DNA from: Actimicrobium sp047621665 | GTDB lineage: Bacteria > Pseudomonadota > Gammaproteobacteria > Burkholderiales > Burkholderiaceae_D | Assembly (NCBI GenBank): GCA_047621665.1 | Contig: JBLHMB010000093.1 | Location: 1-10,407, forward strand | Direction: 5' to 3' | Length of the DNA: 10,407 bases | Shown here: piece by piece, positions 1 through 7,375 of the stretch | Layout of the letters: each line of letters starts with the position of its first letter | How positions within the stretch are numbered: the first letter of the stretch is position 1 | Program-made: the position numbers and the translations under genes | The notes under the pieces: generated by a model | Seen by the model: the letters and a program-made list of their open reading frames with translations, nothing else | Told to the model about the DNA's origin: nothing | Database searches by the model: none

Positions 1-342
1 ACCAAGAACGGATTCCTGCTGGCGTACCGGCGCATGTTCAAGACCGAATTGATCGCGTCGCCAATGAGTGCAGCGCAGGGATATGACGGCATGCATTTGT
101 TGTATCGCGCTATACGTCAAGCCAATTCCGGTGATGGTAGCCGGATTCGTGCCGCGCTCGAAAACCTCGAGAGCCGCTATCAGGGTGTGATTACCAGCTA
201 CAGCAAACCCTATTCGGCCAGCGATCACGATGCCATCACGCTCAACATGCTGTGGATCGGCCGGATTGTCGACGGCCGGGTCGATTATTCCAACAAGGAG
301 GACCAGCGTCGGGATGCCTTGTTGCGCTTGAAGAAGCCATAG
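1..342 (+). CDS. Periplasmic substrate-binding protein of branched-chain amino acid ABC transporter type, C-terminal fragment
   Basis: The reading frame is open from the first base to a TAG stop and gives the last 113 residues; the start lies outside the window. What is seen: the stretch AAQGYDGMHLLYRAIRQA, then IRAALENL, then YQGVITSYSKP and SDHDAI. This succession is typical of the C-terminal lobe of type I periplasmic binding proteins of the Leu/Ile/Val family (Peripla_BP_6), where one helix is followed by a 'Y-x-G-V' strand and a D-H-D/E turn. Family members bind amino acids, amides, urea or aromatic acids in the periplasm for an ABC importer. The ligand cannot be told from this fragment. 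Any transporter partners would lie to the left. The gene converges on the PAS-GGDEF-EAL gene with only 10 bp between stops, and I see no clear terminator hairpin there. Family is fairly sure, substrate unknown. Confidence 0.8.
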   Translation, partial: TKNGFLLAYRRMFKTELIASPMSAAQGYDGMHLLYRAIRQANSGDGSRIRAALENLESRYQGVITSYSKPYSASDHDAITLNMLWIGRIVDGRVDYSNKEDQRRDALLRLKKP

Positions 343-352
343 CGCTTGTGCG

Positions 353-2872
353 TCAGGTCAGGCGTGATGGTAGATAACGTGCCGAAAATTCAGCGACGCT
401 GAGGACTTTGCTGGCCAAAAATCCCTGATATTCGTCACAGCCATGTGCTTCTAGAAAGCGAAACTGTTCCGTCGTTTCGACGCCTTCGGCAATTACGGTC
501 AGATTCAGGCTTCTGGCCATGACGATAATGGCGTTGATGATGGCGGCGTCCTCCGGATCAAGCGTGATGTCGCGCACGAACGACTGGTCGATCTTGAGCT
601 TGTCGATCGGAATGCGCTTGAGATAACTGAGACTGGAAAATCCGGTGCCGAAATCATCGATGGCCAGCCGGATACCGAGATCGCGTAGCGAGCGCAGCAT
701 CTCGATGGCACCTTTGACTTCGTCCATCATGATGCTTTCTGTAATTTCGAGTTGCAGGTAGCGCGGCTCCAGTCGGGCTGCCTGCAACGCATCGGTGACG
801 CGATGCAACAAGTTTTTCTGGTGAAACTGGGCGACCGATAAATTGACCGCCATGACGATGTCGAGTCCCTGCTCCTGCCAACTGCGGGCTTGCCGGCACG
901 CTTGTCGCAACGCCCAGTCACCAATCGGTACGATGAGGCCGCATTCTTCGGCAACCCCGATGAAGCGATTCGGCATCATGCGGCCCAGGGTCGGATGATG
1001 CCAGCGTAGCAGTGCTTCTGCACCAATGAGCCGATTACTGGCGATGTCGATCTGCGGTTGGTATTCGAGGATGAATTCACCGCCTTGCAGTGCGCTGCGC
1101 AAGCTGTTTTCCAGTGCGATGCGCTCGACGACGCGGGTATTCATGTCGTTGTTGAAAAACTGGAAGCGGTTGTTGCCCTTGTCCTTGGCGTGGTACATGG
1201 CGGTATCGGCATTCTTGATCAGGACATCCACGTCGGTGCCATCGGCAGGATAGGTACTGATCCCGATGCACGTCGTGATCGTGAAATGGCAACCTTCGAT
1301 TGCATAGGGCATGCTGATGGCTTGCAGGATCTTTTCTGCGACATGGGCGATCGGTTTGCCGCTGCCGGTATCGACCAGCATGATGACAAATTCGTCACCG
1401 CCGAGACGGCTGACCGTATCGATGCCACGGACGTATTTCTTGAGGCGTTCGGCCACCGTTTGCAGCAGCTTGTCGCCGATGTGGTGACCAAATGAATCAT
1501 TGATGTTCTTGAACCGGTCAAGATCAAGAAAGAGCAGTGCCAGCCGGGTGCGATTGCGCTTGGCCACCGCAATGGATTGCTGTAGCCGGTCCAGCAGCAG
1601 GACACGGTTGGGCAGGCCGGTCAGGAAGTCATGCTCGGCAAGATGGCGCATCTGTTCTTCCGAAGCTTTGCGGTCGGAAATATCGGTCACGATGCCGATG
1701 TAATTGATCACACTGCGGTGATTGTCGCGTACGGCAGTAATCGATAGCCAGAGCGGATAACCGCGGCCATCACGGTGGCGTCCCCACAGTTCTCCTTGCC
1801 AGTGATCGTCCTTGAGCACGCTTTCCAGAATGGACTGAAACAGCACTTTATCGTGCGTCGCGGCACACAGGATTTGCGGCGGATTGCCGATCACCTCTTC
1901 GGCCGTATAGCCGGTGATATCGGTGAGCGCGCGGTTGATCGATATGATGCGGCGTTGCTGATCGGCGATCATGATGCCTTCCTGACTGTTTTCAAACACC
2001 TGGGCGGCCAGATGCAGGGAGGTCTCAGCCGCCTTGCGCGTCGAAATATCGCGCACGACAACGTACTGGAGGCGCTGGCCGGCGATCGGGATGTCGGTAC
2101 TCAGTACCTCGGTCCAGAAAGGCTTGCCCTGGCCATTCAGGTACAGCCAGTCATAGCGGTGGTTGCCCTGGCGCTGCACCAGGCCCTGCATCTGGCGCGA
2201 TTTTTCGGCTGACGCCATGCCATCCGGTTGCTGCGGCGGTGAAATTTCTGCGCTGGCCCGGCCAACCATGTCGGTCTTGCTGGCATAGCCGAACAGCGCC
2301 AGCGCCGCCGGATTGACATCGACGAAGTGATCGTCTTCGAGCAGCATGATGGCATCGCTCGACTGCGCGAACAGCGTGCGAAAATTCGCTCCGACGGCCA
2401 GCAGCACCTGTTCTTCGCGCTTGCGCAGGCTGATGTCGATATCCATGCAGAAAATCTGGTGCACGACGTTGTCGCGGAAGACCGGGAACATTGTTGAGTA
2501 CACCCAGAGTTCTTCCCCCGCTTCAGTGCGTACTTGCCAGTCACGCGGCAGAACCGGTTGCCCGGTTTGCCAGATGTGCTCGATCATCGCGGCGAACTCG
2601 GCTTCTTTGCCCAGGTGCAGCAACAACTGGTTTAGCGGCTTGCCGATGGCATCCCGCGCAAGGATGCCGTAGATGCTGGCGCTGGTGGTGTTCCAGAGCT
2701 GCACGATGCCGTCCCGGTTGATGCTCTGGATCGTAACCAGCGGGGTGTATTCAATGGCAGAGACGAAGCGCGACAGGACATCAATGGCTTCGGTGCCGGG
2801 GGTGGGGTCTTGAGGTGGAATGATAGCCATCGTCAAATTGAAGTGGGAGAACACAGAGTCAATCAGAGTCAT
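353..2872 (-). CDS. Triple-PAS GGDEF-EAL protein (putative bifunctional diguanylate cyclase/c-di-GMP phosphodiesterase)
   Basis: An 839-residue signalling protein that would make c-di-GMP from GTP and/or hydrolyse it to pGpG. I see no signal peptide or membrane segment, so it is probably cytoplasmic. Domains: PAS about 35-152, PAS about 160-280, PAS about 285-403 (each ends in a D-I-S/D linker), GGDEF about 410-570, EAL about 590-835. The cyclase motif GGDEF is intact at 491-495. An RxxD inhibitory site (RGID, 482-485) sits exactly five residues upstream, suggesting product inhibition. The EAL side also keeps its catalytic set: EAL 619-621, N677, E709/E712, DDFGTG 739-744, K760, E796 and Q816. 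Both activities are therefore possible, though in such hybrids one often dominates. The PAS ligands (haem, flavin, small molecule) cannot be read from the sequence. The first ATG has no good ribosome binding site, and Met15 (position 2830) is an alternative start. The gene diverges from the polyol operon; a functional link is not shown. Confidence 0.93.
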   Translation of the reverse strand: MTLIDSVFSHFNLTMAIIPPQDPTPGTEAIDVLSRFVSAIEYTPLVTIQSINRDGIVQLWNTTSASIYGILARDAIGKPLNQLLLHLGKEAEFAAMIEHIWQTGQPVLPRDWQVRTEAGEELWVYSTMFPVFRDNVVHQIFCMDIDISLRKREEQVLLAVGANFRTLFAQSSDAIMLLEDDHFVDVNPAALALFGYASKTDMVGRASAEISPPQQPDGMASAEKSRQMQGLVQRQGNHRYDWLYLNGQGKPFWTEVLSTDIPIAGQRLQYVVVRDISTRKAAETSLHLAAQVFENSQEGIMIADQQRRIISINRALTDITGYTAEEVIGNPPQILCAATHDKVLFQSILESVLKDDHWQGELWGRHRDGRGYPLWLSITAVRDNHRSVINYIGIVTDISDRKASEEQMRHLAEHDFLTGLPNRVLLLDRLQQSIAVAKRNRTRLALLFLDLDRFKNINDSFGHHIGDKLLQTVAERLKKYVRGIDTVSRLGGDEFVIMLVDTGSGKPIAHVAEKILQAISMPYAIEGCHFTITTCIGISTYPADGTDVDVLIKNADTAMYHAKDKGNNRFQFFNNDMNTRVVERIALENSLRSALQGGEFILEYQPQIDIASNRLIGAEALLRWHHPTLGRMMPNRFIGVAEECGLIVPIGDWALRQACRQARSWQEQGLDIVMAVNLSVAQFHQKNLLHRVTDALQAARLEPRYLQLEITESIMMDEVKGAIEMLRSLRDLGIRLAIDDFGTGFSSLSYLKRIPIDKLKIDQSFVRDITLDPEDAAIINAIIVMARSLNLTVIAEGVETTEQFRFLEAHGCDEYQGFLASKVLSVAEFSARYLPSRLT

Positions 2873-3106
2873 TCATAGTGAAATGCAGAGCGCTTTTTGA
2901 GGCTGCCAGCAATGCGGTACCGGCGAATTGATATGGCGCAGGTAGCAGCGAACTGAAGTGTGTCAGGACGCGCGGACAGACGCATCAGTGATATTAATTT
3001 CCGCAATAAAGTATCGGGCTTCGATTATTGCGTACCAACTTGCGTGTCGGGCCGGTGATAGCCTGTCGTTGCAGTTAAAAAAATTACACCCTATGGAGAC
3101 ACCATC
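2873..3106. promoter_or_regulatory. Divergent intergenic region between the c-di-GMP gene and the polyol operon
   Basis: This 234 bp stretch separates two diverging genes and must hold at least the promoter of the polyol operon. I could not find a convincing sigma-70 -35/-10 pair on either strand, nor a good sigma-54 site. A poor -35 would fit a promoter that needs an AraC-type activator, but this is inference. The right half (about 2990-3075) is AT-richer and holds an inverted repeat and further copies of the motif TTGCG. A short open frame on the minus strand (2963-3208) runs into the binding-protein gene and looks accidental. Confidence 0.6.
3002..3032. repeat. Inverted repeat CGCAATAA-N15-TTATTGCG, candidate operator
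   Basis: Two perfect 8 bp arms, CGCAATAA at 3002-3009 and TTATTGCG at 3025-3032, are separated by 15 bp, so their centres lie 23 bp apart (about two helical turns). The right arm is part of TTGCGT (3028-3033), which is repeated directly at 3040-3045. The cluster ends about 60 bp before the smoE-like start codon. This position and spacing fit a dimeric or paired regulator site, perhaps for the AraC-family protein at the end of the operon. AraC proteins more often use direct repeats, so the TTGCGT pair is an equally good candidate. No footprint or conservation data are available here. Confidence 0.4.
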
Positions 3107-4414
3107 ATGAAATTCTTCGCCAAAAGTGCGATGTGCCTTGCCCTGTTCGTCGCCGGCAATGCCCTCGCTGCCACCGACCTGGTTATCGCCACCGTCAATA
3201 ACGGTCATATGGTTGAAATGGCCAAACTCGGAAAATTTTTCGAAAAAGATAATCCCGATATTCGTCTCAAGTGGGTCACTCTGGAAGAGGCCGTGCTGCG
3301 CCAGCGTGTCACGCTCGATATCGCGACCAGGAGCGGCCAGTTTGACGTGATGACCATCGGTATGTATGAAACGACGATCTGGGGCAAGAAGGACTGGCTG
3401 GTCGAACTCAAGCCCGATGCCGCCTACGATGTCGATGACCTGCTGCCGACGATACGGGCCGGCGTTTCAGTCGGCGACAAGCTGTATGCCGCGCCGTTCT
3501 ATGGCGAAAGTTCGATGATCATGTATCGCTCGGATCTGGTCAAAAAAGCCGGCATGACGATCGAAGACCGGCCGACCTGGAACCACCTGCGCGATGTCGC
3601 CGCCAAGATTCATGACCCCGAAAACGGCGTGTATGGCATTTGCCTGCGCGGCAAACCGGGCTGGGGTGACAACATGGCGTTGTTCGGCACGATGGTCAAT
3701 TCGTTCGGTGGCCAGTGGTTCGACATGAACTGGAAACCGCAGCTGACCAGTCAGCCATGGAAAAACGCGGCTAATTTCTATGTCGATTTGCTGAAAAAAT
3801 ATGGTCCGCCCGGTTCGTCATCGAACAGCTTCAATGAAATTCTTGCGCTGTTCAACCAAGGCAAGTGCGGCATCTGGATCGACGCCACGATTGCCGCTTC
3901 GTTCATCACTGATCCCAAACAGAGTACGGTGGCCGACAAGGTCGCCTTTGCGCAGTCGCCGGTGGGCGTGACGGATCGCGGGGCGAACTGGCTATGGGCC
4001 TGGTCACTGGCGATTCCAAAAAGCGCCAAGCATGTCGACGCGGCACAGCGCTTCGTGCGTTGGGCCACGTCGAAGGAATACGTCGCACTGGTAGCGCGTG
4101 AAACCGGCTGGGGTAATGTTCCTACCGGTACCCGCAAGTCGACTTACGCCAATCCGGCATTTCAGAAAGCGGCTGTCTTTGCTGCCGCCGAACAGAAAGC
4201 GATCTATTCGGCAGACCCGAATAACAGTACCTTGCCGAAGTCGCCTTACACCGGCGTGCAGTTCGCTACCATCCCGGAATTCCAGGCGATCGGTGCGGCA
4301 ACCGGCCAGCAATTGAGCGCGGCATTGCTGGGCAAAGTGAGCGTCGACGAGGCCCTCGCGATTTCCCAGAAGATGGCCGAGCGCGAAATGCGCAAGGCTG
4401 GCTACTACAAATAA
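3107..4414 (+). CDS. smoE: Sorbitol/mannitol-type polyol ABC transporter, periplasmic substrate-binding protein
   Basis: A 435-residue extracytoplasmic binding protein that should capture a sugar alcohol in the periplasm and hand it to the two permeases encoded next. The start is supported by GGAG at 3095-3098, eight to nine bases before the ATG. A signal peptide is clear: MKFFAK, a hydrophobic core, then A-L-A at 19-21, with cleavage expected before Ala22. The mature part opens with DLVIATVNNGHMVEM. It carries features of the SBP_bac_1 family and of its polyol branch, such as YAAPFYGESSMIMYRSDL near 125-142 and the Trp-rich region around WGDNMALFG, GGQWFDMNW and WLWAWSLAIP. The length matches SmoE/MtlE proteins (about 435 residues). 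It is first in the operon and followed by a 74 nt gap with two hairpins, which may help produce it in excess. It could favour mannitol, sorbitol or D-arabinitol; the sequence alone does not settle this. Confidence 0.92.
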   Translation: MKFFAKSAMCLALFVAGNALAATDLVIATVNNGHMVEMAKLGKFFEKDNPDIRLKWVTLEEAVLRQRVTLDIATRSGQFDVMTIGMYETTIWGKKDWLVELKPDAAYDVDDLLPTIRAGVSVGDKLYAAPFYGESSMIMYRSDLVKKAGMTIEDRPTWNHLRDVAAKIHDPENGVYGICLRGKPGWGDNMALFGTMVNSFGGQWFDMNWKPQLTSQPWKNAANFYVDLLKKYGPPGSSSNSFNEILALFNQGKCGIWIDATIAASFITDPKQSTVADKVAFAQSPVGVTDRGANWLWAWSLAIPKSAKHVDAAQRFVRWATSKEYVALVARETGWGNVPTGTRKSTYANPAFQKAAVFAAAEQKAIYSADPNNSTLPKSPYTGVQFATIPEFQAIGAATGQQLSAALLGKVSVDEALAISQKMAEREMRKAGYYK

Positions 4415-4430
4415 TCCTTCTGACGAAGGA
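4415..4430 (+). promoter_or_regulatory. Stem-loop directly after the binding-protein stop codon
   Basis: A perfect 6 bp stem (TCCTTC / GAAGGA) with a 4-base loop (TGAC) begins on the first base after the TAA stop. There is no T-run after it, so it is not a typical intrinsic terminator. It is the first of two hairpins in the gap before the permease gene and probably acts on mRNA stability or processing (inference). Confidence 0.5.
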
Positions 4431-4446
4431 CGACGTCGACTGACCA

Positions 4447-4470
4447 CGGTAGCAGCGGCCCCTGCTACCG
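4447..4470 (+). promoter_or_regulatory. Strong intercistronic hairpin between binding-protein and permease genes
   Basis: CGGTAGCAG (4447-4455) and CTGCTACCG (4462-4470) form a perfect 9 bp, GC-rich stem around a 6-base loop. What follows is GCTTTCCTGT, which is only weakly T-rich, so full termination is unlikely but partial attenuation is possible. In several ABC-importer operons, malE-malF being the classic case, a hairpin after the binding-protein gene protects the upstream transcript from 3' decay and gives a surplus of binding protein over permease. Its place here suggests the same role. It stops 18 bases before the smoF-like ATG and does not obviously cover the ribosome binding site. 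Confidence 0.65.
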
Positions 4471-4488
4471 GCTTTCCTGTGAGTGCCC

Positions 4489-5349
4489 ATGAAACGAATT
4501 ACGGCAAGACTGTTGCTGACGCCGGCAGTGGCGACATTGTTCGCCTGGATGATCGTGCCGCTGGTGATGACGATTTATTTTTCGCTGTTGCGCTACAACC
4601 TGCTCGACCCGGGTGAACACGCGTTTGCCGGCTTCGAGAATTACCATTATTTTTTTACCGATGATGCTTTCGGCCCGGCGGTCAGGAACACGCTGGTGCT
4701 GCTGTTGTCGGTGATGGGCATCACCGTTGCCGGCGGCATCGGATTGGCTTTGCTGATCAATGATCCGTTTCCCGGCCGGGCCGTGGTGCGCATCCTGCTG
4801 ATCTCGCCATTCTTCGTGATGCCAGCGGTCAATGCGTTGACCTGGAAGAACATGATGATGAATCCGATCTACGGCATTTTTGCGCAGATCAGCGAATTCT
4901 TCGGATTGACGCCGGTCGACTGGCTGGCGCACTACCCGCTGTTTTCGATCATCGTCATCATCGCCTGGCAATGGCTGCCGTTTGCTTTCCTCATTTTCAT
5001 GACCGCGCTGCAATCGATGGACCGCGAGCAGCTCGAAGCGGCGCGCATGGATGGTGCCAATTATCTGCAGCAGCTGCGCTACTTGTACCTGCCGCATCTG
5101 GGGCGCTCGATTGCCGTTGTGGTGATGATCGAAATGATTTTTCTGTTGTCGATCTTCGCTGAAATTTTTACCACCACCGGTGGTGGGCCGGGTTTCGAAA
5201 CGACCAATGTGACCTTCATGATTTTCAAGCAAGCGTTCGCCAGTTTCGATGTGGGCATGGCCTCTGCCGGTAGCGTGTTCGCCATCGTGCTGGCCAATAT
5301 TGCCGCGATTTTCTTCATCCGCCTGATCGGCAAGAACCTCGACAAATAG
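4489..5349 (+). CDS. smoF: Polyol ABC transporter, inner-membrane permease subunit (SmoF/MtlF-like)
   Basis: This 286-residue membrane protein forms half of the translocation channel. Hydrophobic segments lie near residues 8-32, 66-90, 98-116, 151-175, 206-230 and 258-280, giving six membrane spans as in MalF/UgpA-type carbohydrate permeases (BPD_transp_1). The cytoplasmic EAA loop is clear at 183-202 (EAARMDGANYLQQLRYLYLP); it docks on the ATPase. FTTTGGGPGFET after the fifth span is typical of sugar permeases. I chose the ATG at 4489, which gives MKRITARLLLTP. It is preceded by a weak GTGAG five bases upstream. A GTG at 4483 in the same frame would add two residues and has a poorer upstream signal. 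The gene sits 74 nt after the binding-protein gene and 9 nt before the second permease. Confidence 0.92.
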   Translation: MKRITARLLLTPAVATLFAWMIVPLVMTIYFSLLRYNLLDPGEHAFAGFENYHYFFTDDAFGPAVRNTLVLLLSVMGITVAGGIGLALLINDPFPGRAVVRILLISPFFVMPAVNALTWKNMMMNPIYGIFAQISEFFGLTPVDWLAHYPLFSIIVIIAWQWLPFAFLIFMTALQSMDREQLEAARMDGANYLQQLRYLYLPHLGRSIAVVVMIEMIFLLSIFAEIFTTTGGGPGFETTNVTFMIFKQAFASFDVGMASAGSVFAIVLANIAAIFFIRLIGKNLDK

Positions 5350-5358
5350 GAGCCGGAC

Positions 5359-6264
5359 ATGGCAATCACATCAACTGTCGTCGTGCCAGCTGCACAGCCA
5401 GCCGCAGTCACCAGTGCCATCAACGCCAGCAGCGGTGTCGTGCCGGTGACTGACAAGGTGGTGTTAGTGAGTCGCACCGTACTGGCCTGGCTGTGCGCAC
5501 TGTTACTTTTTTTTCCGATCTTCTGGCTCGGACTGACAGCGTTCAAGACCGAGTTGCAAGCCATCGCCGTACCGGCGCAACTGTTCTTCACCCCGACGCT
5601 GGAGAACTTCATCGAGGTGCAGGCGCGCAGCAATTACCTGCTGTATGCGACCAATTCGATCATCACCAGCGTTGTGTCGACGTTGCTCGGTTTGCTGATC
5701 GCGGCACCGGCGGCATACTCGATGGCATTTTCACCAACCCGTCGGTCGAAAGACATCCTGATGTGGATGCTGTCGACCAAGATGATGCCTGCGGTCGGTG
5801 CGCTGATGCCGATCTACATCCTGTACCAGCAGTTTGGCTTGCTCGATACGCGCTGGGGATTGACGCTGATCTTCACGCTATCAAACCTGCCGATCATGGT
5901 CTGGATGCTGTACGCGTACTTCAAGGAACTGCCGCGTGAAATCCTCGAAGCGGCGCGTATGGACGGTGCCTCGATCTTCAAGGAATTCCGCTACGTAGTG
6001 TTGCCGCTGACGATGGGCGGACTGGCGTCGACCGCCTTGCTGTGTCTGGTGCTGTCGTGGAATGAATCATTCTGGTCGCTCAATCTGGGCGCTGCCAATG
6101 CCGGTACGCTGGCGTCGCTGATTGCCTCGTATTCCAGTCCGGAAGGGTTGTTCTGGTCGAAATTGTCGGCTGCTTCGCTGATGGCGATTGCACCCATCAT
6201 CGTGTTTGGCTGGTTCTGTCAGAAGCAACTGGTGCAAGGCCTGACGTTCGGCGCGGTCAAGTGA
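5359..6264 (+). CDS. smoG: Polyol ABC transporter, inner-membrane permease subunit (SmoG/MtlG-like)
   Basis: The second channel subunit, 301 residues. The first span (about 36-60) is followed by FPIFWLGLTAFKTE, the usual N-terminal mark of MalG-type permeases; further spans lie near 98-122, 138-156, 166-188, 218-236 and 271-290. The EAA loop is at 197-216 (EAARMDGASIFKEFRYVVLP), closely matching the loop in the partner permease. An AGGAG ribosome binding site at 5348-5352 overlaps the stop codon of the upstream gene and sits six bases before this ATG, so the two are probably translationally coupled. The first 32 residues are rich in Ala, Val, Ser and Thr and make the protein some 25 residues longer than my recollection of SmoG relatives. 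The strong ribosome binding site argues that this extension is real. Confidence 0.92.
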   Translation: MAITSTVVVPAAQPAAVTSAINASSGVVPVTDKVVLVSRTVLAWLCALLLFFPIFWLGLTAFKTELQAIAVPAQLFFTPTLENFIEVQARSNYLLYATNSIITSVVSTLLGLLIAAPAAYSMAFSPTRRSKDILMWMLSTKMMPAVGALMPIYILYQQFGLLDTRWGLTLIFTLSNLPIMVWMLYAYFKELPREILEAARMDGASIFKEFRYVVLPLTMGGLASTALLCLVLSWNESFWSLNLGAANAGTLASLIASYSSPEGLFWSKLSAASLMAIAPIIVFGWFCQKQLVQGLTFGAVK

Positions 6265-6310
6265 TGGCCTGTTGCACGCCGCCCGGATTCATACATTTCA
6301 AGGACACATC

Positions 6311-7375
6311 ATGGCTTTCCTGAGTTTGAGCAACATTGAAAAATACTTCGAGAAACACCATGCCATCAAGGGCATCGACCTCGAGATCCAGCAAGGTGAA
6401 TTCATCGTCTTCGTCGGACCTTCGGGGTGCGGCAAGTCGACGCTGCTGCGCCTGATCGCCGGCCTCGAACCGGTCAATGGCGGCAGCTTGACACTTGACG
6501 GTAAAGACATCACTAATCTGGCGTCGTCCAAGCGCGACCTGGCCATGGTGTTCCAGTCGTATGCGCTGTATCCGCACATGACCGTATTCGAAAACATGTC
6601 GTTTGCGCTAAAGCTGGCAGGCGTTGACAAGGCCATCATCCGTGACAAGGTGCACAAGGCGGCGGCGATCCTGAATCTGACCGAGTACCTGACGCGCACG
6701 CCGAAAGTGCTATCGGGCGGCCAGCGCCAGCGCGTTGCGATCGGACGCGCCATCGTGCGCGCACCGAAAGTGTTTTTGTTTGACGAGCCGTTGTCCAACC
6801 TCGACGCCGCACTGCGCGGACAGACCCGGCTGGAGATCGCGCAGTTGCACCGCGAACTAGGCGCGACCACGATCTATGTCACGCATGATCAGGTCGAAGC
6901 GATGACGCTGGCGGACCGCGTCGTGGTGCTGCGCGATGGCCGCATCGAGCAGGTCGGCACGCCGCTGGAACTGTACGATCACCCGGCCAACCAGTTCGTC
7001 GCGCAATTCATCGGTACGCCGAGCATGAACGTGGTGCCGGTGGCGAACCTGCCGTCAGCCCCGTTTTCCGCGTCGTCGCCATGGGCCGCCGCTACCGCCA
7101 TTGGTATCCGTCCTGAAAACGTCACGCTCGCAGCGGCCTCTGCCGCCGGTTATCCGGCCCGCGTCGATGTGGTCGAGGCACTCGGTGCCGAGACGCTGAT
7201 CTACGCCACACTCGACAACGGTGTGCGTCTCGTCGCCCGCCGCAACGAACGCAGCAGCCTGCGGGTGGGCGAGCGCATCAGCTTGCAGCTGGATGCGCAG
7301 CACATGCATGTGTTCGATGCGGCCGGCAAAAAATTACCGGCGCAGGCTGCGCCGTCACACCAGGAATTATCATGA
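6311..7375 (+). CDS. smoK: Polyol ABC transporter, ATP-binding subunit (MalK-type, SmoK/MtlK-like)
   Basis: A 354-residue ATPase that powers the importer from the cytoplasmic side. All ABC motifs are present: Walker A GPSGCGKST 36-44, Q-loop Gln82, signature LSGGQ 134-138, Walker B VFLFDE 154-159, D-loop SNLDA, and switch His192. After residue 235 follows a C-terminal regulatory part with GIRPENVTL (264-272), typical of the TOBE/MalK domain of carbohydrate importers. I chose the ATG at 6311, because AAGGA at 6300-6304 lies six bases upstream and the protein then opens with MAFLSLSNIEKYF, like other family members. An upstream TTG at 6272 would add 13 unlikely residues. The stop overlaps the next gene's start by 4 nt (ATGA), pointing to translational coupling. 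Confidence 0.95.
   Translation: MAFLSLSNIEKYFEKHHAIKGIDLEIQQGEFIVFVGPSGCGKSTLLRLIAGLEPVNGGSLTLDGKDITNLASSKRDLAMVFQSYALYPHMTVFENMSFALKLAGVDKAIIRDKVHKAAAILNLTEYLTRTPKVLSGGQRQRVAIGRAIVRAPKVFLFDEPLSNLDAALRGQTRLEIAQLHRELGATTIYVTHDQVEAMTLADRVVVLRDGRIEQVGTPLELYDHPANQFVAQFIGTPSMNVVPVANLPSAPFSASSPWAAATAIGIRPENVTLAAASAAGYPARVDVVEALGAETLIYATLDNGVRLVARRNERSSLRVGERISLQLDAQHMHVFDAAGKKLPAQAAPSHQELS

Noticed and set aside
2930..2960. Possible sigma-54 promoter around TGGCGCAGGTAGCAG
   Set aside because: The GG part matches but the required GC element (TTGCA/T) is replaced by AGCAG, so the site is too weak to call.
2963..3208. A small minus-strand frame (81 codons) in the divergent intergenic region
   Set aside because: It starts inside the binding-protein gene, shows no motif, and lacks a convincing ribosome binding site.
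4447..4480. Rho-independent terminator after the binding-protein gene
   Set aside because: The stem is strong but the following bases are not a T-run, and the permease, ATPase and enzyme genes downstream need read-through; it is listed as an intercistronic hairpin instead.
4465..5232. A 255-codon minus-strand frame opposite the first permease gene
   Set aside because: It is a His/Gln/Arg-rich antisense shadow of a hydrophobic membrane protein, a usual artefact.
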